From: Jiella mangrovi
GTDB taxonomy: Bacteria; Pseudomonadota; Alphaproteobacteria; Rhizobiales; Rhizobiaceae
DNA: 64,000 nt
Assembly: GCF_017815135.1 (NCBI RefSeq)
Contig: NZ_JAGJCF010000016.1
Location: forward strand, 1 to 64,000
Direction: 5' to 3'
Shown here: piece by piece, positions 17,001 to 26,050 of the stretch
Layout of the letters: each line of letters opens with the position of its first letter
Numbering within the stretch: position 1 is the first letter of the stretch
Notes under the pieces: generated by a model
Database searches by the model: none
What the model saw: only the letters and a program-made list of their open reading frames with translations
Told to the model about the DNA's origin: nothing
Position numbers and translations under genes: made by a program

Positions 17001-17822
17001 TCAAACCAAAGTCGGATATCCCGCCGCAACCGCCTCCTCTTCAAGACCGAGCACGACCGCGTAGTCCTGCGCCGAAACCGGCTCTATCCCCCGCAAACCC
17101 AGCTCTTCCACCGCCCCGCCAAGGCCCGGATCGGCAATCGCATCGAACACCGCCTCACGCAGCAATGCGATCTCATCCGGCGTTGCGCCGGCGCGGGTGA
17201 CGAACGGCAAGGCCGGGCTCTTGGCAGTCTCACCGATCACCCGGACGGCTTCGACGAGCTCCGGCCGGTGCCGCGCGATCAGAGCGAAGGTGACGCAATC
17301 GATCGCTGCGATATCCGCTTTCCCTCGAGCGACGTGGTCGAGGCTCGCAAGATGGCTGCCGGTCGTGACGACGTGTGAGAAGAACCGCCCGCCGCCGGCA
17401 AGCTTCGCAACCGCGTGGCGGAACAGATTCATGCCGGAATTGGAGTCCGGCCCGTTGATCGCCGCGCGCCTGCCGCGAAGGTCGGCAAGGGTCTCGACGG
17501 GCGATCCGGCGGCGACGACGATGAAGCTGCAATGGCGAGCACCCTCGCAGCCGGGCCAAGCGTAGACCGGCGCGGCAAACGGCGTGACGGTGCCCTGCAA
17601 GGCCGTCATCAGCGGATAACCGCAGGTCTGGGCGAAAAGCAGCGCCGGGTCGCGCCAGATTTCCAGGAGCGGCCGGTGCCGATCGAGCCGGTCGGGAACG
17701 TCGATCGTTCCAGCGGCCGCGAGCCGCGCGGCAATCTGTTCCCAAAGCGCGTCATTCGCCCGATTCAGCCATGGCATGTCGTACATTCCAAGGCTGGCGA
17801 CGGGGCTGGCGATGCGGGGCAC
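17001..17822 (-). CDS. PhnD-like phosphate/phosphonate-type solute-binding protein without signal peptide
   Basis: 273 residues of the PBP2 PhnD-like fold: YDMPWLNRANDALWEQIAAR, LFAQTCGYPL, LADLRGRRAAINGPDSNSGM, then DIAAIDCVTFALIARHRPEL. Proteins of this type bind phosphonates or other small oxyanions and amines, but this one has no signal sequence and no ABC permease or ATPase beside it. A cytoplasmic or sensory role is therefore possible. GTG 17822 is used as start; ATG 17786 (MYDMPWL) is a shorter alternative. It lies 21 bases after the desaturase gene on the same strand, so the two are probably co-transcribed. The true ligand is unknown. Confidence 0.75.
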   Translation of the reverse strand: MPRIASPVASLGMYDMPWLNRANDALWEQIAARLAAAGTIDVPDRLDRHRPLLEIWRDPALLFAQTCGYPLMTALQGTVTPFAAPVYAWPGCEGARHCSFIVVAAGSPVETLADLRGRRAAINGPDSNSGMNLFRHAVAKLAGGGRFFSHVVTTGSHLASLDHVARGKADIAAIDCVTFALIARHRPELVEAVRVIGETAKSPALPFVTRAGATPDEIALLREAVFDAIADPGLGGAVEELGLRGIEPVSAQDYAVVLGLEEEAVAAGYPTLV

Positions 17823-17843
17823 GGCGTATCCCTCCAGAAATGC

Positions 17844-18806
17844 TCAGGCCGCCGCCTCGCCGCCATCCACCTTGTCCGGTGCACGTCCGAGCGGATGCGG
17901 CGGCCGGTCATGCGGGGCGAGCAGGAACCGCCGGAAGACCTCGCCATAGCCTTCGTAGAGGAGGCCGCCATTGCCGCCAAGCAGCGCCCCGCGGTTCTCG
18001 CGATACCAGCTTGGCAGGCAATACCACGGAAGCGTCGGATGGGCATGATGGGCAGCATGGAGGTTGTTGTTGAGGAAGAGCAGCGCCAGGATCGGCGAGC
18101 CCTCGACGATCGCCGTGCGCTTCGACACCGCCCCGTCCGCCTTGTGCTCGGCAAAGGAGCGCACGAGCTGCAGCGCGGTGCCCGGATAGACGAAGATCAG
18201 GAGATAGGCGAGCGGCGAGAGCCCGCAGACGCTCCACAGCCAGGCGAGGATCACCGCGACGCCGACGAGATGGCGCGCCCAGATCGCCGCAACGACGCGG
18301 TCGCCGGCCCGCATCGCCCGAAACTCGGTGAACAGGAAGCGCGAGATCGACCAGAGAGGGCCGATGACCAGCCGGCCGGCGAGGCAGGTCTGCGCCTCGA
18401 CCAGACCGCGAGCGAGGGGGCTCAGCCTCGCCCAGTCCTCGTCGGACCAGTAGTAGGATTCGGGATCGTCGAGCGGGTCGGTCAGCCGATCGTCGCGATG
18501 GTGGCACAGATGCAGCGTCCGGTAGCGCTCGAACGGCACGAAAAGCGACAGCGGCACGAAGCCGAGCGCGCGATTGACTCTTCGCCAGCGTGTCGGATGG
18601 CCGTGAATGATCTCATGCTGCAGCGAGCCGTGCCAGGCGATCGTCCAGGCCGCGGCAGGTACGAGCAGCCACAGGGGAATGAGATGGTGGAAAAAGCCGA
18701 GGAGCCCCCAGCCGGCGTAGATCGTGATTGCCAAGAGGGCCGTCGGCCATTCGAGGGCCTGGCCGTGCCGAAAGGGCTTTGCTGAGATTCGAGGCGCTGT
18801 CGTCAT
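17844..18806 (-). CDS. Membrane fatty acid desaturase family protein
   Basis: 320 residues from ATG 18806 (MTTAPRISAK). The three histidine boxes of the di-iron membrane desaturase/hydroxylase family are present: HEIIHGH (64-70), HLCHH (99-103) and LHAAHHAHP near residue 248. Hydrophobic spans lie at about 22-40, 45-60, 80-92 and 180-215. The family desaturates or hydroxylates acyl chains, carotenoids or other lipophilic or small substrates in the membrane. The surroundings (binding protein and amine-oxidising flavoproteins) leave open a non-lipid substrate. The frame extends upstream to 18842, but that part lacks a good start context. Confidence 0.85.
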   Translation of the reverse strand: MTTAPRISAKPFRHGQALEWPTALLAITIYAGWGLLGFFHHLIPLWLLVPAAAWTIAWHGSLQHEIIHGHPTRWRRVNRALGFVPLSLFVPFERYRTLHLCHHRDDRLTDPLDDPESYYWSDEDWARLSPLARGLVEAQTCLAGRLVIGPLWSISRFLFTEFRAMRAGDRVVAAIWARHLVGVAVILAWLWSVCGLSPLAYLLIFVYPGTALQLVRSFAEHKADGAVSKRTAIVEGSPILALLFLNNNLHAAHHAHPTLPWYCLPSWYRENRGALLGGNGGLLYEGYGEVFRRFLLAPHDRPPHPLGRAPDKVDGGEAAA

Positions 18807-19025
18807 GCGCCCATGATTCGGGCAAAACAGTTGCGCATACAATCACGCACTTCACCAAGCCGTGATGACAGTTGTCGCTGTTTGCCTAGGAGTTATGATT
18901 TTTATCAACAGCCGGGAGAAGAATCCCGCTAAATAGTCAGCCGCCTATTCATACGATCTCACCGCTCCTGTCCCGAGCGCCGAACGACCACGTCCCGATC
19001 GCACAGCCGCCCCCGCTCCCGACGT

Positions 19026-20186
19026 TCACGTCCCTGCCCGCTCCAGCGCAAGCGCCTCTTCCAGCGACATGCGGCCCGCCGCATAGCGAACCATGTCCTC
19101 GTGCGAGCGTTCGCCGGCGATCGCCGCCGCGACGCCGTCGCCGATCAGCGGGCCGAGCTTGAAGCCGTGGCCGGAACAGGCGCTGACGACCCAGGCCCTG
19201 GAGCCCAAGGGCCTCACCTGAAACTCTTCGCTGGCGTCGCGGGTGGTGGTGTAGAAGCAGATCTTTCGCTCCAGCACCCGGTAGCGATCGAAGTCCTTGT
19301 AGGCGAGCCGCGCCGCGCGGTTCAGCCGGGCGAGATCGGCCTCGGTGGCGATGCGGTCGCCATCGGCGTCGCCCTGGCGCGTAAAGACGTGATCGCCGAT
19401 CTTCAGCCGCGTGCCGTTCTTCGGCGGCAGCGTGTAGGTGCCACTGTCGGTGCCGAGATCGATCATCACCGGAGCCTTGCTCCAGGCGTCGACCATGTCG
19501 GTCGGTGCGCTGATATACATCAGCGCCTGGCGCGAGGGCACGACCACGTCCTCGACCAGCGACGTCAGCTTGTTGACCCAGGCTCCGGCGGCGATGACGA
19601 TCCTGTCGGCGCGATGGGTCTGTCCGTTGGCGACGAGCGTGCCGGCCTCGGGGTCGATGTCGCTGACCCTTGCGTCGGAATGGAACACGACACCCTGATT
19701 CCCGAGCCAGACGGTGAGATCGGTGAGGATGCGGATCGGAAAGAGCATGCCGCCCTCCTCCGTCTCGACCACCCGTGTCAGACCGTCCGTCTCGATCATC
19801 GGGAAGCGGTCCGGCACCTCGGCGAGCGGAATGTCGAAGAAGCGCTTGCCCATGGCCGTCATCGTCCGCGAGACCGGCTCGTACCAGTCGACGTCGTCGC
19901 GCATGAAGTAGACGACGCTGCCCGGCAGGAAGTGCCGCGCGCCGATATCGGCAAACAGTTCGTCATAGAGCGCGAAGGCGCGCGGCATCAGATAGCCGTA
20001 GCCCTCGAGCGTGCCATAGGCATGGCGGGTGATGCGGTGCTCGTCATAGGAGGAGGCGCGGGGATTGGGGATCGCCCCCTGCTCGAAGACCTCGACGGAA
20101 AAGCCCCGGCGCGTCAGCGCCCAGGCAGTGGACAGACCGGCAATGCCGGCGCCGACGACGAAGATCTTGCCGCGGGATTGTGACAT
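19026..20186 (-). CDS. FAD-dependent oxidoreductase, monomeric sarcosine oxidase / N-methyltryptophan oxidase type
   Basis: 386 residues of the DAO superfamily. The N-terminal FAD fold reads KIFVVGAGIAGLSTAWALTR and EVFEQGAIPNP. The SSYDEHRITRHAYG stretch resembles the SSHG-x-RI-x-R segment of monomeric sarcosine oxidases, and SACSGHGFKLGPLIGDGVAA is the usual C-terminal FAD and substrate region. Such enzymes oxidatively demethylate secondary or tertiary amino acids, releasing formaldehyde and peroxide. A conserved C-terminal cysteine (SACSGHGF) would fit covalent flavin. Start ATG 20186 (MSQSRGK) is preferred over 20258. It is a member of the minus-strand catabolic cluster but separated from the next oxidase gene by a repeat-bearing gap. 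Confidence 0.85.
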   Translation of the reverse strand: MSQSRGKIFVVGAGIAGLSTAWALTRRGFSVEVFEQGAIPNPRASSYDEHRITRHAYGTLEGYGYLMPRAFALYDELFADIGARHFLPGSVVYFMRDDVDWYEPVSRTMTAMGKRFFDIPLAEVPDRFPMIETDGLTRVVETEEGGMLFPIRILTDLTVWLGNQGVVFHSDARVSDIDPEAGTLVANGQTHRADRIVIAAGAWVNKLTSLVEDVVVPSRQALMYISAPTDMVDAWSKAPVMIDLGTDSGTYTLPPKNGTRLKIGDHVFTRQGDADGDRIATEADLARLNRAARLAYKDFDRYRVLERKICFYTTTRDASEEFQVRPLGSRAWVVSACSGHGFKLGPLIGDGVAAAIAGERSHEDMVRYAAGRMSLEEALALERAGT

Positions 20187-20549
20187 GGGATCAGAGGCTT
20201 TCTGCAAGAGGCTTCTGGGCCGATGGGTGCCAGTTCTCAATGGCATTTTAGCTGGCAAACGCCGAATGTTGAAAGCGCGTCTTCATCCAACGCGTCGTCA
20301 TTCTCGGGCCCCGTCCCGAGAATCTAGAGATCGTCGGGCGCTCTCCGTCTCCGCTGCAAAGGCGGGCGTTGCCGGCGCAGCGGCGGCCGCCCCTGGATTC
20401 TCGGGACGGGGCCCGAGAATGACGATGGTGGCGTCGCCGCGGCCCTGCCGGAGCGGTTTGCGAAAGACAAGGGCGCTTGATCACGCCGGGTTTTCCATCC
20501 GCTCCAGTCGCTCGTGCGGCAACGTCGCCGGGCTCGGCGAAGTCCCGCA
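20187..20549. repeat. Intergenic region with a perfect 29-bp inverted repeat
   Basis: Arms 20296-20324 and 20396-20424 are perfect 29-bp reverse complements (outer end CGTCATTCTCGGG) around a 71-base GC-rich spacer. A related pair with slightly different arms lies at 53592-53722. It separates two genes of the same strand, so it may end or attenuate the transcript from the upstream oxidase gene. Confidence 0.85.
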
Positions 20550-21719
20550 TCAACGCGCCGCCACCCTTGCTTCCACCGCCCCCGGCGCCAGCCAGCCGAG
20601 ATGCTCGCGCCAGTCGGGCCTCAGCCCCTCGAAACGCGACAGCGACAGCTTCGACAGGTCGGCGAAGCTGCAGGCGCCGTCGATGACGAGATCGCGGATC
20701 GCGTGGCCCGTCGCCGGGGACAGGCCGAAGCCGACGCTGGACATGGTGGCGACGGTGACGTTGTCGGGCGAGGCCAGCCGTTCGATCACCGGCCGGCCAT
20801 CGGGCGTGTTCTCGATGACGCCGGACCAGGAGCGGATCACCCGGGCATGGGCGGCTTTGGGCAACAGCTCGGCGACGCGCTTCGCCAGATTGCGTGTGAC
20901 CGAGCCCGAGGGCTTCGGCGGCGCCTCTTCGAGCCCGACGTCGTCGAACCATTCATGCGGGCCGCCGCCATAGGCGAGATTGCCGCGCAGGGTCTGGCGG
21001 CCATAAAGGCCGTTGCCGTCGACACCGGTGAAGGGCATCATTTCCAGAGGCTCTGTGACGATCATCTCGGCCCGCGCCGCCGCCATCGGCAGGTCGATGC
21101 CTAGCATGGCGAGGAGCTTGCCGGTCTGCGGGCCCGCCGCGACGACGAGCGCATCGCAGCCGATCGTGCATCGCGCGGTCTCGACACCCGTCACCCTTCC
21201 GCCTGAGGTGACAAGACCCGTGACGGCGGTGTGCTGCATGATTTTCGCGCCGAGATCCTGCGCGGCCCAGGCATAGGCCTGCGAGGTCCGCTGCGGATTG
21301 GCATGGCCGCCGAAATGAAAGCGCACACCCGAGACGACGTTGTCGCCGGCGAGCGGAACGAGCCCGCGAACCTGTCTCGGCTCCAGCACCTCCCAGTCAT
21401 AGCCCTTGGGAAGCCGCAGGCCGAGGCCCTCGTGGAAACGCTCCTTGCGCGGATCGACCTGGAAGATGACGCGGCCGCGCTGATATTCGGTCGGATAGCC
21501 GAGAAGCTCGTCCATCTGCGGCCACAGCCGCTGCTCCTCGTGAAACAGCGGGCTTTGATAATGGGTGCAGCCGCCGCCATTGCGGCCCGACGCCTCGAAG
21601 CCGACGATGCCCTTTTCGATCACCGTCACGGCAACGCCGGAGCGCGCCAGCCACCAGGCGGCGGAAAGCCCGGTCACGCCGCCGCCGACGATGACGACCG
21701 ATGTGCCCTTGTCGCTCAT
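20550..21719 (-). CDS. FAD-dependent oxidoreductase, glycine/D-amino acid oxidase (SoxB/DadA-like)
   Basis: 389 residues. The Rossmann FAD motif is VVIVGGGVTGLSAAWWLARS, followed by EKGIVGFEASGRNGGG, the usual G-x-SGRNGG motif of the class. The C-terminal half carries GVIENTPDGRPVIER and SSVGFGLSPATGHAIRDLVI. It is a flavin amine/imino-acid oxidase; the exact substrate cannot be told. ATG 21719 is used (MSDKGTSVVIV) with GGAGACACCC just upstream. The gene follows the 2Fe-2S flavoprotein gene by 64 bases, so a shared transcript is likely. This subunit may pair with that protein as in heteromeric opine or proline dehydrogenases (alpha plus beta). Confidence 0.85.
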   Translation of the reverse strand: MSDKGTSVVIVGGGVTGLSAAWWLARSGVAVTVIEKGIVGFEASGRNGGGCTHYQSPLFHEEQRLWPQMDELLGYPTEYQRGRVIFQVDPRKERFHEGLGLRLPKGYDWEVLEPRQVRGLVPLAGDNVVSGVRFHFGGHANPQRTSQAYAWAAQDLGAKIMQHTAVTGLVTSGGRVTGVETARCTIGCDALVVAAGPQTGKLLAMLGIDLPMAAARAEMIVTEPLEMMPFTGVDGNGLYGRQTLRGNLAYGGGPHEWFDDVGLEEAPPKPSGSVTRNLAKRVAELLPKAAHARVIRSWSGVIENTPDGRPVIERLASPDNVTVATMSSVGFGLSPATGHAIRDLVIDGACSFADLSKLSLSRFEGLRPDWREHLGWLAPGAVEARVAAR

Positions 21720-21783
21720 GGGTGTCTCCTCACAGCATCGGCCGAAAATCCGAAAGGATTTTTGCAAAGCACGATGCGTCGCT

Positions 21784-23391
21784 TCAATAGGGCATGCCGG
21801 CGCGAAGCTGCTCGGCCTCGCGTTCGGTGCCGATGTCTTCGTAGCCGATCCACTGGGTGGCTATGCCGAACCAGACGTTCCAGCCGGCATCCATGTCGGC
21901 GCCCTCCTCCCAGTCCGCCAGTACCGACAAAGGCAGCGGCCGCACCGGCGCGCGGTAGCCGGCAAGCGGCACGCTTTCGGCCGGGACCCCCGCCCCGATC
22001 GCCATCATCAGCGCCACCTGCTCGCGGCAGCGCCGCGCCTGGCACTGGCCCATGCAGGCCCGGGTCAGCCGCTTGATCTGATCCTGATTGACCGGCCCCT
22101 CTTCTGCCAATGTCGCAAGATCGCGCCGGCCGGGAGCATTCGAACGCCAGTCGAGATAGCGCGGCGGCCTGACGCCAAGGAGATCGCCGCGGGTCACGCC
22201 CTCGCAGATGCAGGCAAGGACGTCGTCGCCGCCCGTCGCGAGCATCGCGCGGGCCCAATCGAGCTGATAGGCAAGCCCGGCGGGCTGCTTGAGCGCGGCG
22301 TCCTGCGTCACTGTTTCGTCGGCGCCTGTCGCGCTGACCGCCTTGCCGAGCGAGGCGAGCGCCGCGCGCCCTGCCCGTCGTCCGGCCGCCTCGGCGCCGC
22401 TTCCAAGGCCGGCGCAATCGCCCGCGACGAAGATCTCGCCAAGCGACGTCGCGCCGTCCTCCCCGACCACCGGCACGTGGCCGCCGCGATCCGGGGCCAT
22501 CTCGCGCTTCGCGCCGAGGACGTCGAGAAGTTCGATGACCGGCACGCTTCCAACCGCCATGACGACGGTATCGCAGGCGATCTCGCGGCGGTGATCGGCG
22601 TCGTCACGATCGGCGACGACGAGACCGGTGACGCCCTCGGCATTGCCATGGGCGGCCAGCGGGACGTGGCCTGTGACGATCTCGACGCCCCTCGCCTCGA
22701 GCGCCGCGACCGCATCGGCCGGCCCCTGCGGCTCATCGCGGACTTCGATCAGCGCCGCCACCTCAAGGCCCCGCTCCAGCGCCGATTGCGCCGTCTGGGT
22801 GGCAAGAGCGCCCGAGCCGACGATGACCAGCCGCCGGCCGGCGAAGGCGTCGTAGCGCGCGATCAGCGTGTGAAAGCCTTGCGCGCCCATCACGCCCGGC
22901 TGGTCCGAGCCGGCAAAGGTGAAGTTGAGATCCCGGGCCCCGGTGGCGATGACCAGCCTGTCGAAGCCGACGAGCCAGCTTTTCCTCTCGTCCGCCAGAC
23001 CGGCGACGCCGCTCGCAAGGCCGCAAAGGCCGGGCGCATTGACCCATGCGCCCCACACGCTCGTCGAAAGCCGTATGTCGACGCCGAGTTCCAGAGCCTC
23101 CGCCAGCGCGGGGCTCGTCTCCAAAGCCTGTTCGACCAGACGTTCAGGCGTCTGCACGGCGTTGGTCGCGCGCCCGCCGAAATAGAACGGAACGTCCATC
23201 CCCACGAGCCCCGCCGAGACCGGATTCTCGTCGACCAGCACCACCGAGGCGCCGGCTTTCGCAGCCTCGATCGCCGCCGCGCAACCGGCGGCGCCGGCAC
23301 CGACGACGAGGATTTCGGCGCGCTCCTCGACGGCGACGGTCTTGCCCCTGAGCGAGAAGCGATCGGGGGGCGGAAGCGTGACTGCGGTCAT
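21784..23391 (-). CDS. FAD/NAD-binding oxidoreductase with BFD-like 2Fe-2S domain (opine oxidase / HcnB-like alpha subunit)
   Basis: 535 residues from ATG 23391 (MTAVTLPPPD). The N-terminal FAD motif is EILVVGAGAAGCAAAIEAAK (about 27-46). A second dinucleotide motif, RLVIVGSGALATQTAQSALE, lies mid-protein, followed by the FVAGDCAGLGSGAEAAG flavin-closing block. The C-terminal third has a BFD-type 2Fe-2S set of cysteines (CICEG ... CMGQCQARRC). This is the architecture of the large subunit of octopine/nopaline oxidases, hydrogen cyanide synthase and related heteromeric amine dehydrogenases. Its start overlaps the stop of the PLP-enzyme gene (ATGA 23388-23391). It probably works with the small DAO subunit encoded next. 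Confidence 0.88.
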   Translation of the reverse strand: MTAVTLPPPDRFSLRGKTVAVEERAEILVVGAGAAGCAAAIEAAKAGASVVLVDENPVSAGLVGMDVPFYFGGRATNAVQTPERLVEQALETSPALAEALELGVDIRLSTSVWGAWVNAPGLCGLASGVAGLADERKSWLVGFDRLVIATGARDLNFTFAGSDQPGVMGAQGFHTLIARYDAFAGRRLVIVGSGALATQTAQSALERGLEVAALIEVRDEPQGPADAVAALEARGVEIVTGHVPLAAHGNAEGVTGLVVADRDDADHRREIACDTVVMAVGSVPVIELLDVLGAKREMAPDRGGHVPVVGEDGATSLGEIFVAGDCAGLGSGAEAAGRRAGRAALASLGKAVSATGADETVTQDAALKQPAGLAYQLDWARAMLATGGDDVLACICEGVTRGDLLGVRPPRYLDWRSNAPGRRDLATLAEEGPVNQDQIKRLTRACMGQCQARRCREQVALMMAIGAGVPAESVPLAGYRAPVRPLPLSVLADWEEGADMDAGWNVWFGIATQWIGYEDIGTEREAEQLRAGMPY

Positions 23392-24674
23392 CGGATTGCG
23401 TCCAGGGCCTGAGCGAGATCGGCGATGAGATCGTCCGGATGTTCGATCCCGACGGAGATGCGAAGCGAGGAATCGGTGACGCCGACCTCGCGGCGGATTT
23501 CGGCCGGCACCAGATAATGCGTGGTCGAGGCCGAATGGCAAATCAGGCTTTCCGTGCCCCCGAGGCTGACCGCCATGCGGAAGACCTTCAAGCGGTCGAG
23601 CATCGCGAAGGCTTCAGCCTCGCCGCCCTTGATGGAGAAGGAGAAGGTCGATCCCGCCCCGCCGCATTGCCGATCGTAGACCGCCTTTGCCGGCGAGCCC
23701 TCGTCGAGAAAGCCGAGATAGGTGACGCTCTCGACCTTTGGATGATCCCGCAGAAAGGCGGCGATCGCGCCGGCATTGGCATTGGCCCGGCCGTTGCGAA
23801 GCGGATAGGTCTCCAGCGAGCGCAGCAACAGCCAGCTCGTGAACGGGTCCATATGCGTGCCGAGAAGCGTGCGCAGCATGCGCACCGGGCCGACCCGCTC
23901 GAGCGATCCGGTGAGACAGCCGCCGAGAAGGTCGCTGTGCCCGGCGGCATATTTGGTCAGCGACGTGATGCACAGATCGGCGCCGTGCTTCAGCGGCTGT
24001 TGCAGCAGCGAGCCGAGAAAGGTGTTGTCGACCGAGATGACCGGGCGCTTCTCCTGCCGCCTTGCCAGCTCGTCGGCAAATTCCGCGATCATCTCGATGT
24101 CCGCGATGCCGGCCGTCGGATTGGCGGGGGACTCCACATGGATGAGAGCAATCGGCCCGTGCTGGCGCGCGACCTCCGCCGCCTTCGCGACGCTCTCTTC
24201 GCTGAGGCCGTCGGCGATCGGCACCGCCTTGATGCCGAGCCCGGCGAGCGGTCCGTAAAGGAGGCCGTGCGTCCCGCCATAGAGCGGCGTCGTATGGATG
24301 ACGCTGTCGCCGGGTTTGAGATGAGCGAGCATCGTCGCCGAGATCGCCGCCATGCCCGAAGCGAAGGCCGCCGCATCCTCGGCACCGTCGAGGACGGCGA
24401 GCCGCTTTTGCAGCAGCGACAATCCCGGATGGTCGAGCCGGGCATAGATGTAGGGCGCGTCGCGCTCCGGAGACGGACCGTCGAAATAGGCTTCGTGCAC
24501 GGCCTTGGCGGCCGCCGCCGAGGGATAGGCGAAGGTCGAGGAGAGGACGATCGGCGGCTTCACCGCGCCATAGGCGGTCTCGGGATCGTAGCCGAAGCCG
24601 ACAGCCAGCGTATCGGGATGGAGATCGCTGCCGGGGGCCGACCCCGGTCTTTCCGGCCGTTTCACGCCGCTCAC
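23388..24674 (-). CDS. PLP-dependent enzyme, cystathionine gamma-synthase / methionine gamma-lyase family
   Basis: 428 residues of the Cys/Met metabolism PLP family. The Schiff-base lysine is K241 in CITSLTKYAAGHSD. Other family blocks are AAFASGMAAISATMLAHLKP (PLP phosphate loop), TTPLYGGTHGLLYG, HVESPANPT and SVDNTFLGSLLQQPL. The usual YSR-x-x-NPT segment is replaced by YARLDHPG, so specificity may differ from sulfur amino acid enzymes. The gene sits between a Rieske oxygenase (overlap ATGA 24671-24674) and a 2Fe-2S flavoprotein. It therefore probably does a beta- or gamma-elimination or replacement on an amine-derived substrate, not biosynthesis. Product identity is inference. Confidence 0.85.
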   Translation of the reverse strand: MSGVKRPERPGSAPGSDLHPDTLAVGFGYDPETAYGAVKPPIVLSSTFAYPSAAAAKAVHEAYFDGPSPERDAPYIYARLDHPGLSLLQKRLAVLDGAEDAAAFASGMAAISATMLAHLKPGDSVIHTTPLYGGTHGLLYGPLAGLGIKAVPIADGLSEESVAKAAEVARQHGPIALIHVESPANPTAGIADIEMIAEFADELARRQEKRPVISVDNTFLGSLLQQPLKHGADLCITSLTKYAAGHSDLLGGCLTGSLERVGPVRMLRTLLGTHMDPFTSWLLLRSLETYPLRNGRANANAGAIAAFLRDHPKVESVTYLGFLDEGSPAKAVYDRQCGGAGSTFSFSIKGGEAEAFAMLDRLKVFRMAVSLGGTESLICHSASTTHYLVPAEIRREVGVTDSSLRISVGIEHPDDLIADLAQALDAIR

Positions 24675-26050
24675 GCCTGATCCGGCCGCTGCTCGGCCGC
24701 CTCACCCTCGAAGGGGTAGGCCGGCGAGCGGTCTGCCCATGCGTACCCGGTGGCAGGTTCGCTCCCGGCGAGCGCGCCGGCGAAGGTCTCAGCGACGGTC
24801 GACGCCACCTCCGCCGCCCGCGGCCGCCGGTCGATGCCACTGCGCGCGGCGATGAAATCCTGCGCCTTGTCGCAATACCAGTCGACGAAAAGCTGCACGT
24901 AGGATTCGCGGTCCGTGCAATAGGGCCCCGGCGTATAACCCAGCGAATTGACGCCGCGCTGGTTGAGCTCGACGAGATCGCGATCCTGCATGTTCGTGAC
25001 GTTCCAGAGCCTCGTCAGCCGCTCGACGTCGTAATCCACGCCCTCGACCGCGTCCTTGTGGACCAGCCATTTGCAGGTCACCACCGTCTCACCCGCGGCG
25101 GTCGGCATGGCGCTGAAATAGACGGTCGTGTCGGCCGTCGAATGACAGAAGCTGTGCGGCTCGATCGCCCAGCGCAGCGAGCCGACGTCGGGATCGTCGC
25201 CTTCGATCATCAGCTTCTTGACCGCCGGCTGCCCGTCCATCGTCAGGGACACCTGGCCTTCACGAAGCGGGAAGCGCTCGATCTGCCACCAGGGCCCGAG
25301 ACACGGCCCCTTGGCGAGACCGGCGGCGGCGAGCCGCGCGTCGAACGAGAGGTGATGCGGATCGTTTTCCTTGGCGAACTGGCCCCCGCGCGCCTCGTTG
25401 ATCGGGAAGGTCACGGCGAGTTCCGGATGGCCGACGGCGCAGTGATAGCACTCGCGGGCGTTCTCCATCACGAGCTTCCAGTTGCCCTTTTCCACCAGCG
25501 TGTTCTGGTGGGCGATCTTGGCTTCGCCCAGGCGATGCGGCGCGAGCAAGGGTTCGAGCCCGGCACGGAACCGGTCGAAGGCGTCCGGTCGCTCGGCCAT
25601 CGAGACGAAGACCGCGCCGGCGACCTCTTCGACATGGATCGGCTTCAGCCCATGCTCGCCGGCATCGAAGCTCGGCTGCATGTCGCCGGCATGGACGAGC
25701 TTTCCGTCGAGGCCGTAGACCCACTGATGATAAGGGCAGGTCAGGCGCGCCTTGCCGCCCGATCCGTCGGCGCAGACCTGCGCCCCGCGATGCCGGCAGG
25801 AATTGTGGAAGGCCCTGAGCGCCCCGTCGCGATCTCTCGTGATCACCACCGGCGAGCGGCCGATGGTCAAGGCCATGTAGCCGCGTGGCTGCGGGATTTC
25901 GCAGGAAAAGCCCGCGAGGATCCAGGACTGCCCGAAGATCGCCTCGAGATCGAACTCGTAGACGTCCGCGCTGTTGTAGAGAGCCTGGGGCAGTGAATGG
26001 CCCGGCTTGCGCTCGGCGAAAAGTGCCGCAATCATGGACAAGTCGCGCAT
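24671..26050 (-). CDS. Rieske non-heme iron oxygenase, alpha subunit (GbcA / carnitine oxygenase-like)
   Basis: 459 residues. The Rieske 2Fe-2S ligands are C85 and H87 (CRHRGAQVC) with C105 and H108 (CPYHQW). The mononuclear iron site is in ENARECYHCAVGHPE with H203 and H208. These residues and the overall length fit the oxygenases that demethylate or cleave quaternary amines (glycine betaine GbcA, stachydrine Stc2, carnitine CntA). No ferredoxin-reductase partner is encoded nearby, so electrons may come from elsewhere. It is the first gene of the minus-strand cluster, divergent from a LysR regulator with only 89 bases between. The substrate is probably an N-methylated or quaternary amine, as inferred from the flavin demethylase-like neighbours. 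Confidence 0.88.
   Translation of the reverse strand: MRDLSMIAALFAERKPGHSLPQALYNSADVYEFDLEAIFGQSWILAGFSCEIPQPRGYMALTIGRSPVVITRDRDGALRAFHNSCRHRGAQVCADGSGGKARLTCPYHQWVYGLDGKLVHAGDMQPSFDAGEHGLKPIHVEEVAGAVFVSMAERPDAFDRFRAGLEPLLAPHRLGEAKIAHQNTLVEKGNWKLVMENARECYHCAVGHPELAVTFPINEARGGQFAKENDPHHLSFDARLAAAGLAKGPCLGPWWQIERFPLREGQVSLTMDGQPAVKKLMIEGDDPDVGSLRWAIEPHSFCHSTADTTVYFSAMPTAAGETVVTCKWLVHKDAVEGVDYDVERLTRLWNVTNMQDRDLVELNQRGVNSLGYTPGPYCTDRESYVQLFVDWYCDKAQDFIAARSGIDRRPRAAEVASTVAETFAGALAGSEPATGYAWADRSPAYPFEGEAAEQRPDQA

Noticed and set aside
21565-23412. 615-residue plus-strand frame opposite the flavoprotein genes
   Set aside because: Overlaps two well-supported FAD protein genes; rich in Arg, His, Asp without motifs.
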